The position numbers and the translations under genes were made by a program. The notes beneath the pieces are model-generated. The model saw only the letters and a list, made by a program, of their open reading frames with translations, was not told the origin of the DNA and did not search any database. From Monosporascus cannonballus (lineage: Eukaryota > Ascomycota > Sordariomycetes > Xylariales), in the NCBI GenBank assembly GCA_004154925.1, contig QJNS01000323.1, forward strand, positions 1 through 64,000: a stretch of DNA of 64,000 nucleotides, read 5' to 3'. Below, one piece after another: positions 11,601 to 22,099 of this stretch. The stretch's first letter is position 1. Each line of letters starts with the position of its first letter.

Positions 11601-13147
11601 ATAATTAAAAATATATTAATATTTGTCGTACCTGTTTTAAAAATTAGTTTATTTTTTATATAATAAGTCTTTTTATAATTTTCGATAAGTGATTAATTTT
11701 TTCTTTTAAAAACTAATCGACAAAAATTCATTTTTAAATATATATTATTATCTTATCGTTAAAAGCGAAACCATTTAAGCTTTTCCTAAAGAATATATAA
11801 TAATTAACTAAATACGTTTTATAACGGATACCTTATATATTTAATTCTTAACGTTTTTGCTTATTACCGTTTCGGGTTATATAAGACTTTTTACGGTTAT
11901 TTTGTTTCGATTTACGGCTTAAGGTTTTTTTTATAGTTAAAAATTAATATTCTTAGGATTTCTTTAATTACAATGGTTTTAATTAAAAGAATTTATAAAT
12001 ATTTCGTAAAACGTTAAAAACGTTACCTTAATATTTTTTCAACAATTGTTATAAATTCATTTTAATTCGGTAATTTAATAAAATTATTATTATTATTTGG
12101 TAATTAATTATATAATTATTAATTTTTGCCTTTTTTATTATTTAAAAAATAATCGTCCAAATCCCGATAATAAAGGCTAATATTGTACATAAATCGTTAA
12201 TTTATACAATCGTTATATTCGTTACCGGAATATTATATTATTATTTTTAGTCCATAATATTTTGTTCTTTTACGATTTATTCGTTTAACTTTTTTGTTAA
12301 TTTCGATATTTATTTTAGCCGTTCGTAATATTTTCGTTAAATATTAATTAGAAATTTATTATTATATATTTTACCGAATTCGCTTAAATTAACGTCTTAT
12401 ATTCATAAGTTCTTTTTTAGAAAAAAAACTAATTTTTTTAATTATTAAAAATACCGACTTTAAAATTTATTTCGTAAAGTTATTAATATTTTTGCAAAAA
12501 ATATCGTACTTCCGATCTTTTTAAATATACGCCGTAAAATCCTAATTATAAATTTACTTATTTTTGGTCGTTACTCTAGAGGTATTTGTTACGTAATTAA
12601 TGTAATCGACTTTTTCGGTAACTTCTTTGAAAAATATAAATATAAACGAAAAACGGCTTAAGTTATTAATTCGTATCGTATAAAAAATTCGTTTTTTTAA
12701 ATAAGAAATTATATTAGGTTTTATAAATCTTATAAGTTATTAAAAGTTTTAATTAAAATTAATATAATTTTAAATATTAAGTACGTATACATTAAATTGG
12801 AATTCGCTTTTAAAACGATCTTTATCCTTAGGTCCCTTATAAATAACGAAAAACGTTAACGATACGGTTACTATTATTATTATTAACGTATTTCAATAAT
12901 TACAACTAATATATAGCTTATATCATCTTAATAATAGCTGATTAATTAATATATGCCTTAAATTAAACGAATAAGGTTTTTAATTGTTAAATATAAAGGA
13001 CATTAATTATTTATATATTAATAACTAGTTGCAGGTGCTTTAAAACGCGTACTGCACTTTAAGGTGATCTAGTCTCGGAACATATATATTCCGATCAGAG
13101 GGAATTTTCTGTGTATGGGGTGCTAGAGCACCTCCTGCTAGCTGACA

Positions 13148-13554
13148 CTATCTCCTCAGACGTGGGCCGGTGATATAAACCTTAATCAATTCTGCTCTCA
13201 AATTATTATTCATTGAGGCAATTGTTGCTACGATTGCTGAAACTTCCTTCTCCGGCGTTAATCTCAGCTCAGGGTTAGTTTGACATTACCCAGCCGTGGT
13301 TACATATGGACAATTATTAAGTGAGTAATTCCGTGCTACTTACTGAACCCCAACAACCCCCCCCCCCTCCGTGGTTAAAAAAACATCAGCCGTGGTTACT
13401 CGTTGGTAGAAATTTTCGCTGGGTGGTTGGGTAGTACAACCTAGCTCAGGGTCCCGATGCCCTAATAAAGGATGACCCGCCCATGATCCGCGTGGTCTCC
13501 TTCCCAGACTGTTCAATATCAGTTGGCGGTCATCGGGAAGTCGTAATTATTTTG
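13148..13554. other. Unmutated spacer between Cop1 and Gyp1
   Basis: About 400 bp of normal composition, so probably original single-copy DNA that escaped RIP. It holds three CCGTGGTTA copies (13294, 13369 and 13390) and an 11-base C run at 13357-13367. No gene is seen. Confidence 0.6.
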
Positions 13555-13969
13555 TGTGACGGCTAGGCGGTTTAACCAACTATTAAACCTTAAGTCGACG
13601 GGTTTATATTAGCAAAAGTATTATGGAAATCTGAATAATAAATATAATAATATATTACGTTTCGTAATGCCAAAGGTACTTTAAATAACGAAATGTTATT
13701 ATAAGCTAAAGTTATTTAAATTATGGAATTAATAAACGTATATATTTTACTTCTGGCTTAAGGTGCTTATTATAGCTTAACGACATTTTTCCAGTTAAGT
13801 TCCCTTAAGCCCCTTTAAGCCCTTTCTGGTGCTTATCCGGCTTAAGCCCTTTCGACGAATTAGGGCTTTTAAATCTTTTAAGCTAATTACGTAATTTCTT
13901 AACTGGGTCGGGGTTTGGTTCTTTAGGACCCCGACCGTTTCCAAAAGCCAAAACCGTTAGGTCATAATA
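13555..13969 (-). repeat. Gyp1 left LTR (3' LTR)
   Basis: 415 bp, only partly RIP-mutated. It keeps blocks such as GTCGGGGTTTGGTTCTT and ends GGTCATAATA, with the terminal C converted to T. Confidence 0.88.
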
Positions 13970-14060
13970 CGATTTCTTTTTTTCCAAAATCTTTATCCTT
14001 AAAGATTATTTTATTTGTTTATTAATTTAAGTAAATAACTTTTCTTTTTTTATACTTATT

Positions 14061-14710
14061 ATATCGGGTTGTATTAAAAAGTCCAAATTTTATAAATGTA
14101 TTAATACTTTCGTTTTTTTAAAACAAATTAACTGCTTTAATTTTATTATATTTTTAAATATTTTTTATTCCCGTTATAAGTTTAAGAACAAAATTTATAA
14201 GGTTTATCGCAATTTAAAAAAGTATGCCTTTTATATTATTTACGGAAATTTTTATAATTTTTTGAATTTTTCTAAATTTGAATACCGTAAATTAATTATT
14301 AAGGATAATTATTTGAAATTAAAAGAACGTTTTACCGAAAAAGAACTTTTAAAAGCATAATAATATTTTAATAAGTTATTTAATTATTTAAATTATTTGC
14401 GAAAATAAAAAAACTTTTTCATTAATAAGGAATCGAAATATTTCGTTACGGTATTTAGAGTACGGAAATTATGGAGGAATTTGAACGTTTCGAAAAGGAA
14501 TAAAAATAATTAGAGGCCGTTATTACGGCTATTATATTAATATATGTTGCGGTTAACTGGCCCAATATCCCGGTTATTAATTAGTCGATTTTTAATTAGA
14601 ACGCGCCCGTTATTATTGGTAAAATTTTTTAACAGGTATTAGGTATTAATAAGGTTTTTGGCAGGTTCCCAGGTATTTTTGGAATCCGGGTATTTTTTTT
14701 ATTTAATTAG
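14061..14710 (+). pseudogene. Gyp1 opposite-strand ORF relic (Zn2Cys6-like plus coiled coil)
   Basis: On plus, against the pol direction, a frame runs from ATA at 14061 (probably a former ATG; the equivalent at 21530 is ATG followed by SGRI) without a stop to 14357. At 14166-14255 the tyrosine codons have the spacing Y-x2-Y-x6-Y-x8-Y-x2-Y-x6-Y. TAT/TAC arises from TGT/TGC by the G-to-A change of RIP, and the spacing is that of a fungal Zn2Cys6 cluster. A Lys/Glu/Leu-rich stretch typical of a coiled coil follows (KLKERFTEKELLKA), then stops. The end is set at a conserved TAG near 14710. The function is unknown; the same relic occurs in Gyp4 and, frameshifted, in Gyp3. Confidence 0.6.
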
Positions 14711-17700
14711 GTACTAAATAAATCCATTTTATTTTCGTATATCGAATATTTTCTTTATTTCATATATTTATTTATTTTTTATTTTTACGTTATTTTGTGC
14801 CGTATATATTTTAATTATATTTATTATTAATTCGAATAAAAAAATATAAAAAATTAAATAAAATTTAACTTTTAATAAAAATTGTAATTAATAATTATTT
14901 TTTAAGAATTCGTTATGGATTATATATAAATTAATATATTTAAAATCGAATTTTTTGTTAAGTTATTTTATTTAAATATTTTTTATAATAAAAAAATCAT
15001 TTCCTTTTTTTAAAAAATTAATATTTTTAATTTTTTCTGGTTATAATATTTATTTATTTAATTTCGTACGAATTTTAATTCTGTTTTTATTTTTTGATAC
15101 AATTATCGTAATTATTTTAACGTAAAAATTATTTTAATATTAATTAAACCGTTATTATGCATTTTTTTTATAAATCTTTAAAATAAAACCAAAATTTGCG
15201 TTAGTAAGTATTATTTTAATATGTTCGTAATAATTAATATTATAAGTTAATTAAATAATCGGTTTTTTTAACTTAATTATTTTATTCGTAATTAATATAA
15301 TATCGTAAGTAAACTTTTAAAATTTAATTTATTTATTTTATTTATTTATATATTTAAAATTTAAATACGTTAAATAATTTGTAATTTAAGTTAATTTATG
15401 TTATAAAGCCTTATTAAAATTTTAATGCGAATATTAATTTTTTATTTGATATAATTTTTATTAATAATTCGTATGTATTAAAAATATATTTAAAAAAATA
15501 TATTAATTATTTGGTATTTGTATTTTTATAATATAATAAAAAATAAGAAAATTTCGTAAATTAATCGATTATTACGAAAATGTTATCGTAATATATTTAT
15601 GTAATTACATTTTTTAATATAAAAAATTTAATATTAAAATTTAATATAATTAAATATTATAAATATTTTATAATTAATAATAATTGTAATTTTCCGTATG
15701 GCTTATGTCGTCGAGTTTTTGTTCTAGCGTAAATATTATATTGCTATATAATTCTTTATACCATTAATTTTATTTTAAGAAAAAAATATATGCGTTAAAA
15801 TCGTTTTAATGTTTTATGAATCCTTAAATATTTATGTAATTAATGTTCGTATATTTTTCGTATTAGATTTTTTTGGTATTTGTTTGGTATTTATATTTTA
15901 TTTATTTTTTAATTTTCTAAAAGATTATCGTTATATTATTGGATTTTTTAATATAGATTGCCGAGTATTGCCCGAATCGTCCTATTTGTCATAAGCGTAA
16001 ATATTTTTTTATAATAATATTAAAAATTATATGGTTAATTTTAACTAATTTTTTAAGGTTTAATTATTTGCTTAAAATATCCGCTTTATTATTTTTTAAT
16101 TTGTTTTTATAAATAATAACGAAATCAAAGTTCGTTAATTTTTCCGTATAACGAAATTATTATTTTATAAATTTTCTGGTCGTAATAAATCGGGTAAAAT
16201 TTTAATAATTTATATAAATTTTAATTTGGTATAAATTTACCTTTAAAAAGTATTTAAATTTCCGAAATATTATAATAATAATTATAAATTCCTTATTTAG
16301 AATACCGTAATTAAATTTGGTTTTTTTTAATTTATACGAAAAAAATATAATAAGGTATAATTTATTTTAATTATTTTATTATCTGATTATTATGCTTAAT
16401 ATATAATTTAAAATATCGGTTTTTAATTTAACAAAATAGTTTAAATTATATATAATTAATATTAATTCGTTAATAATTATATTCTTAATATTTTAAAATG
16501 CTTTTTCCGTATTTATTATTTATTTAAAATTTTTTTGTAAAATTTATTAACGGTATAATTATTTTATTAAAATTTCGAATAAATTTTTTATAATAATTGG
16601 CGAATCCAAAAAATACCTACATTTTTTTAACCGTCGTTAACGTTTATTATTTTATAATTATAATAATTTCTTTAAGGTTTATTTTAATATATTTTAAAAT
16701 AATAAAATATCTCAGATATTTTATTTCCTATATATGGAATTGATTTTTTTCTGCGTTGATAAGTAATTTTGCGTTTTATAAAATTTAAAAAACTTTATAA
16801 ACGTATTTTGCGTATATTTTTTTTAATTCCGAAAAAATAAAAATATTATCCAAATAACAAATAACAAAAATATTAAGGTATTTTTATAATATATAATTAA
16901 TTATTTGCTAAAAGGTTATTTATACGTTCGTAAATCTTATTAATATAATTAAATATTTAAATAATCCGTATTTTGCTTTAAAAATTATTTTTTATTTATA
17001 TTTTTTCTTAATTTTAATAAAGTTATATTTATTTTTAAAATTAAATATTATAAACCCTTTAGTTTTATAAAATTAGTTTTTTATTTCCGTAATTAAAAAT
17101 AATAATATTTAATTCTTAATAATAATATCGTTTAATTATTAATAATTAATTATAAATCGTAATTTCTCATTTTTCTTAAATACGAAAAACATAAGGTATT
17201 TTACCGGTAATTTCGAAAATCGAATTTATCTTTTTTATAATTAATTTTTTAGATATTTTTTAAAAGTACGTAATTCGTTTTTATTAAAATTGTAAATAAG
17301 GTAAAATTTTATTAAAAAATCTTTTTTAAAAATTATTTCATAATTTTATTTATTATATTTTAATAACTTTATATCGAATTTCTTTTTAAAAAGCTATTTG
17401 TATTTATAATATTATAATAATATATTAATTAAAATTTTTTAATTTTTTAAGTTAATATTTTTATTATTCCAAATCGTTATTTAATTATTTTAATTCTATT
17501 TTAATAATAATAATAATACGTTATATTTATTTAATACCTATTTTTTTATATCTTATATTTTTGGATAACAAGGTATTTATCGTATTTTTATACCTGTATT
17601 TGTCGCTATTATTAATTAAATATTAAGATTTTAATTTTTTCTTTTTTTATTTTTTAATAAAAAATAAAACGAACTTTATTTAATTAATTCCGCCATTAAT

Positions 17701-19928
17701 CAAAATTCCATATTAGTATATTCATAATTATCCTAAAAGTATATCGTAATTCCCGAATAAAATAATATCGAAATTAATTATTTAATATCGTTTTTAAATA
17801 AAAATCTCGAAATAATTAATTTTATGTATAATTTTTTTACTATTATAAACGATTTCCTAACTTTCGATATTTATCGTTATATAAGATTTAAATTTATATT
17901 TCCATAATAATTTAAATTTATTAACTATATCCGATATAATATAATGTCTGCTTAAAACTTTGTAATTTATTATTACGGTAGATGAATACGTTTTAATTCG
18001 TATTTTTAAAATAATAAGGTCGTTAACGTTTTTTATCGTCGCATTTAAAGTTTTTTTTAAAAATTCCCTTTAATGCTTCCGGGTTTCGTTATTTTATAGC
18101 TTTTTTATAAGTAACTTTTTTTTAATTCTTATTCGAATTTATTAAACTTTATTTATATCTTTATATATAATGCCTTAAATTATTATATTTATCGTTATTA
18201 TCGTCGTATTATTCTTTTAAATTATATTAATTTGTTTTAATTTTATTATAATTATTTTCTTTATTAAATAAATTGTTTTTTTATATTTACGATTATATCC
18301 CATTATACGTTATTTTGGTTATTTTTTAAAGACTTTTATAAATTAATATATTTTTTTAATAACTTTTCTTCATAAATATTTATAATAAATATTAATTAAA
18401 AATAAAAATCCGTAATAATTGTTTAATAATATGTTTTTACCGTACGTTAAATTAACTCCTTTTTCGTTTAATAATTATATTATCTATAATAACAATAAAG
18501 GTTTTTTTACGGGTATTATTTTTTTTTGAATTAAACTTTTTATTTCGGCCAATTATTAAATATTTCCTAAAATTATAATTCGAAATTATTAATATTATTA
18601 TTTATCGTTTTTATTATGCCCAATACGGTTTAAAAAATCGAATCCCTTATAATATATATAAATAATTCGTACGTAAATATATTATTTTTATTTTTTATAA
18701 TCGGAATATTCCCGTCGTTAATAATATATAACATATATTTTATTATGTCGATCAGGTATTCCAAAATAAATTTCCTTTATTTAATCCTAATATTTACGTA
18801 ATTATTTTTATAATATTTCTTATTATATTTACAATATTTATCGAATTAACTTTTTAACTTTTCGTATTTTTTGTTAAATTTTTTATCGTAATAATTTCTA
18901 TTAAACTTTTTATTATAAACCTAATTCGTATTTAATTTAAATCATATTAATAATTTTATTATTATTTTCTTAATTATTTTCAAATTATTTTTCCGGCATC
19001 AGGGTTTAATTATTTTATTATAACTTTTTGAGTTTTTTATACTTATAAGCTTTATATTTTATTTTATTATAATTAAAGCATTTAATCTGGTTTTAATTTT
19101 ATTTATAAGTAATGTTAAATTCCATAAATTCTGGCGCCGTTTTATAAAAAATAAAAAGTACGTTTCGTTTTTTCCTTTAATTAAATTTATATTCCGAATA
19201 TAAAGCATATTATTTTTTTTAATATTTTTTAAATTATTAATTCTTAATTTTAATTCTTTTTATAATATACCGGTTTAAAATAATTAATTATTTAATTTAC
19301 ATAATTTTATTTTTTATATTATTTTTTAACTTTTTATAAAATATATTAATAAAGGTATCGGCTTCGTTATTTCCTTATTTTACCTTAACCGCAAAATTTT
19401 TAAAGGTTATAATATATTTAAACGTAAATTCTTTTGTCGAAATTATAAAAATTATTAAGGCGTTAATTATTTTTTATCCGGATTATCAAAATTATCGCGT
19501 AGTTTATTTTCGAAATTAATATAAATTAAAAAATCTTATTAATAAAATTTTCTTTATTTACTTTTTTTATTTTCAAAAAACTTTTTATAATAAATTTACA
19601 TTAATTAATTACACCTTTTATTAGGCATATTTTTATTATTAAAATTATATCCGCTAAGTTAGTAAAGTTTAAAAAATAAAAGTAAATTCGTACTTAAATT
19701 AAAAAAATCTAAAGGTTACCTTTTTTTATCGTAAAGTTCTGGTTTTTTTAGCTTTATATAAACGAAAAAAAATTAAGCAGGTGTAACCTTAAATTATCGA
19801 ATTTTTTTTTATTTCCGAATTCGAGCCTAAAGCTATTAAATAAGGGTTTTTTAAATATTAATTAATATCTTAATAATATTAAGTATTACTTAAAGTTTGA
19901 CGGTATTATTAAATAAAAACTTGTTACA
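14711..19928 (-). pseudogene. Gyp1 gag-pol relic
   Basis: No frame survives. On minus near 16846-16890 the translation YLNIFVICYLDNIF is recognisable as the Gypsy reverse-transcriptase active-site region; the family has YLDDI, and the second Asp is now Asn. The layout matches Gyp4 segment by segment. Boundaries are approximate. Confidence 0.6.
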
Positions 19929-20343
19929 TATAATAATTAAATAATTTAACCAATTATTAAACCTTAAATTAATAAGTTTATATTAATAAAAGTATTATGG
20001 AAATCTAAATAATAAATATAATAATATATTACGTTTTATAATCCCAAAAATACATTAAATAACAAAATGTTATTATAAGCTAAAATTATTTAAATTATGG
20101 AATTAATAAACTTATATATTTTATTTTTGGCTTAAGGTGTTTATTATGGCTTAATGACACTTTTCCAGTTAAGTTCCCTTAAGCCCCTTTGAGCCCCCTC
20201 TGGTGCTCATCCGGCTCAAGCCCTTTCGACGAATCAGAGCTCTTGAGTCCTTTGAGCCAGTCACGTGACTTCTTGGCTGGGTCGGGGTTTGGTTCTTCAG
20301 GACCCCGACCGTTTCCAGAAGCCAAGACCGTTAGGTCATAACA
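19929..20343 (-). repeat. Gyp1 right LTR (5' LTR)
   Basis: 415 bp. The inner 230 bp is strongly A+T-shifted, while the outer part from about 20160 is essentially unmutated (GAGCCCCCTCTGGTGCTC). Confidence 0.88.
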
Positions 20344-21162
20344 TTTTGCCTGGCCTATTTTCCATCTCTTCTATCTCAAAGAGCCGTTCCGTTTCGTAGG
20401 GTTTGCACCACCCACCCACCCACGCTAAAATTTCCTACCACGGATATCCGTGGACCGGTAAAAATTTAGGTGGGTGGTTAACAGGAGTACGTGGATAAAA
20501 TGAAATTACCCATAATATCGATAACGTTCCCGATTTAAGTGGGATATGACAATTTTTATTCGTTAATCTTTTTGTTTTAATGCGTAACTTTATATACGCG
20601 AATATTTTAACGGAAATACGGATTAGTACGCAGATTAGTACGCATTCAAAAATACCTACGGGTATCCGTGAGTGGTTAGTTCGTAGGTGAGTAGTCGTGA
20701 GTATTTTTGGAAAAAAGCCAAGACCACTCAAGGTAATCCACCCACGGTCGTGGGTAGTCCGTGGGTACCCATTGAGTACCCATTGCAAACCCTAGCTGAA
20801 ACATGGCTCTATTTGGTAAGATGACACCCCCATCAACGCTCCACTCCCTTAACGCGCCGGTGTTTTCAAATACAAATTGGAAAAATTGCTGTTATTTCAC
20901 GACGTTATTATGAATTATATAAAAATTAGAAAATAAATGGGTTTTACTTTTTATTGAAATTTCCGTACAGCATAGTTTATAGGGGAAATTATTACGTAAT
21001 TGTCGAATTTAAAGCACGTTAGCTTAGTTAATCTTTAAACTAGCAGTTATCGCTTTCGCTATTTCGCTAGCCGTATTTTTTAGTTATTATTGTTTTCTAT
21101 AAATATAAAGAGGTTGTTATTTATATACTTTATTTAGAATTTTCTAAATATTAATAACCTGT
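20344..21162. other. Spacer holding a small inverted-repeat element
   Basis: Unmutated to mildly A+T-shifted DNA after Gyp1. It contains the MITE-like element at 20397-20794. From about 20870 the sequence again becomes A+T-rich with no recognisable content. Confidence 0.5.
20397..20794. mobile_element. hAT-like non-autonomous element (MITE)
   Basis: About 398 bp bounded by the perfect 11-bp inverted repeat TAGGGTTTGCA / TGCAAACCCTA. A terminus of the form YAGGGTTTGCA is typical of hAT elements. No clear 8-bp target duplication is seen, so the class is tentative. The ends are rich in CCCAC/GTGGGT motifs, and a 117-codon frame spans almost the whole element on minus. That frame has no recognised domain and may be chance. 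Confidence 0.5.
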
Positions 21163-21460
21163 TATAATAACTAAAAAGCTTAACTAACTGTTAAATCTTA
21201 GTTATACGGATTTATATTAATAAGTATATCGTAGAAATTTAAATAACAAAGTTATATTATAAATAAATATTATTTAAACTGTAAGAACAAATATCTTTAT
21301 AGTTTTTTTAATTTTAATTTTATTTCTCGCTTAATAATAATTAATTTATTATTGACTTAGGGACGTTTAATTAAGCATATATTCTCTAACTTTTATTTCG
21401 AACGAGGCTTAGCTTTTTAGCTCGATCGTTTTCGAAGCTCTAATTTATTAAATTATAATA
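21163..21460 (+). repeat. Isolated LTR of the Gyp1/3/4 family
   Basis: About 298 bp aligning with the family LTR from its start (TATAATAACTAAAAAGC, a RIP form of TGTGACGGCTAGGCGG) to its end (ATTATAATA before CGATTTTTT). It is followed by the inner start of such an element, including ATG-SGRI at 21530, and then breaks off near 21593. Confidence 0.65.
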
Positions 21461-21838
21461 CGATTTTTTGTTTTGCTATGATTTTATCTCTACAATTTTT
21501 TCTTTTTTCAGTATATTTATTTTTTTAAAATGTCGGGTCGCATTGTTAAAACGCATTGCCAGGTTCCGTCTTTTATAATTCGTCGCTAGAATGTTACGAT
21601 TCAAGCTAAGGCCGGTCGCAAAAAACGATGTTACGACCTAGCAGGCTACGGCCTCTAGGAATGATTGCAACAAAAAACAGCCAAGAATCCAAATAGGTTA
21701 AATTATGTGACGGATCACCAATTTACTAGTAATAAGCCAGTTGTTACGATCCGAGCCAAGACCAGGCGCGAAAAACGATCGGATCTATACGAACAGATTA
21801 TATGATTTAGATTTCTCTTAGCGTTAAGATTCGGATAA
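21461..21838. other. Scrambled retroelement fragments
   Basis: Holds the truncated start of the opposite-strand ORF (ATG at 21530, reading MSGRIVKTHCQVPSF). It also holds two copies of an inverted LTR end: TGTTACGATTCAAGC near 21594 and TGTTACGATCCGAGC at 21742. Their first 45 bp or so are alike. The second extends to 21838, where Gyp2 begins. Confidence 0.55.
21742..21838 (-). repeat. LTR fragment, terminal part (reverse)
   Basis: Reverse complement of the 3' end of the Gyp3-type LTR (compare 54040-54135). It probably forms one disrupted LTR with 29313-29467, split by Gyp2, although the middle of that LTR is missing. Confidence 0.6.
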
Positions 21839-22045
21839 TGTGAGAATACAGCTTCTATAAGGATAAGGCTGGTAGCCGACCAGTCACCGATCAGCCACCG
21901 ACCCACTTACTAGTATAAATCTACTATCTGGCAACTAGTGGGAAACGCTAGATAAAAATAACTTAATATATTTATTTCTTAAAATCTGCTTTATAACTGG
22001 TTGGAAATCACCTTATCTTAGCTTATAATTATTTATTATCTTATA
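21839..22045 (+). repeat. Gyp2 5' LTR
   Basis: 207 bp. The outer half keeps GTAGCCGACCAGTCACCG; the inner half is A+T-converted (GAAATCACCTTATCTTAGC). Confidence 0.85.
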
Positions 22046-22099
22046 ATTCTTTTATCTTTATTATAGAAAATAACTTAATAATTATTAGAAAAAAAGTTC

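Larger units (their letters stand above)
6217..12984 (-). pseudogene. Cop1 internal region: destroyed gag-pol
   Basis: No open frame of useful length survives on either strand. The one recognisable trace is a reverse-transcriptase box on minus at about 9209-9235, reading LFFVNLII. It aligns with the LFFIDDIII box of Cop2 at the matching distance from the element end. The family normally has YVDD here; aspartate to asparagine fits RIP. Boundaries are those of the LTRs. Confidence 0.55.
6054..13147 (-). mobile_element. Cop1: Ty1/Copia-type LTR retrotransposon, RIP-mutated, with nested Pog1
   Basis: Bounded by 163-bp direct LTRs (6054-6216 and 12985-13147) starting TGTCAG and ending GACA, with the 5-bp target duplication CTATC at 6049-6053 and 13148-13152. 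Without the nested pogo element it is about 5.2 kb, matching Cop2 (5165 bp), whose LTRs are the same family in the opposite direction. A reverse-complemented polypurine tract (CCCCC next to the left LTR, about 6220) puts the sense strand on minus. The interior is extremely A+T-rich with stops throughout. It lies 132 bp upstream of the tRNA-Gly gene. Confidence 0.9.
13555..20343 (-). mobile_element. Gyp1: Ty3/Gypsy-type LTR retrotransposon, RIP-mutated
   Basis: 6789 bp with direct LTRs of exactly 415 bp (13555-13969 and 19929-20343). They start TGTGACGG and end TCATAACA, with the target duplication TTTTG at 13550-13554 and 20344-20348. The two LTRs differ almost only by C/T and G/A (TGTGACGGCTAGGCGG against TATAATAATTAAATAA), which is direct evidence of RIP. 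A reverse-transcriptase trace lies on minus at about 16846-16857. A separate ORF relic lies on plus just inside the left LTR. Confidence 0.9.
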
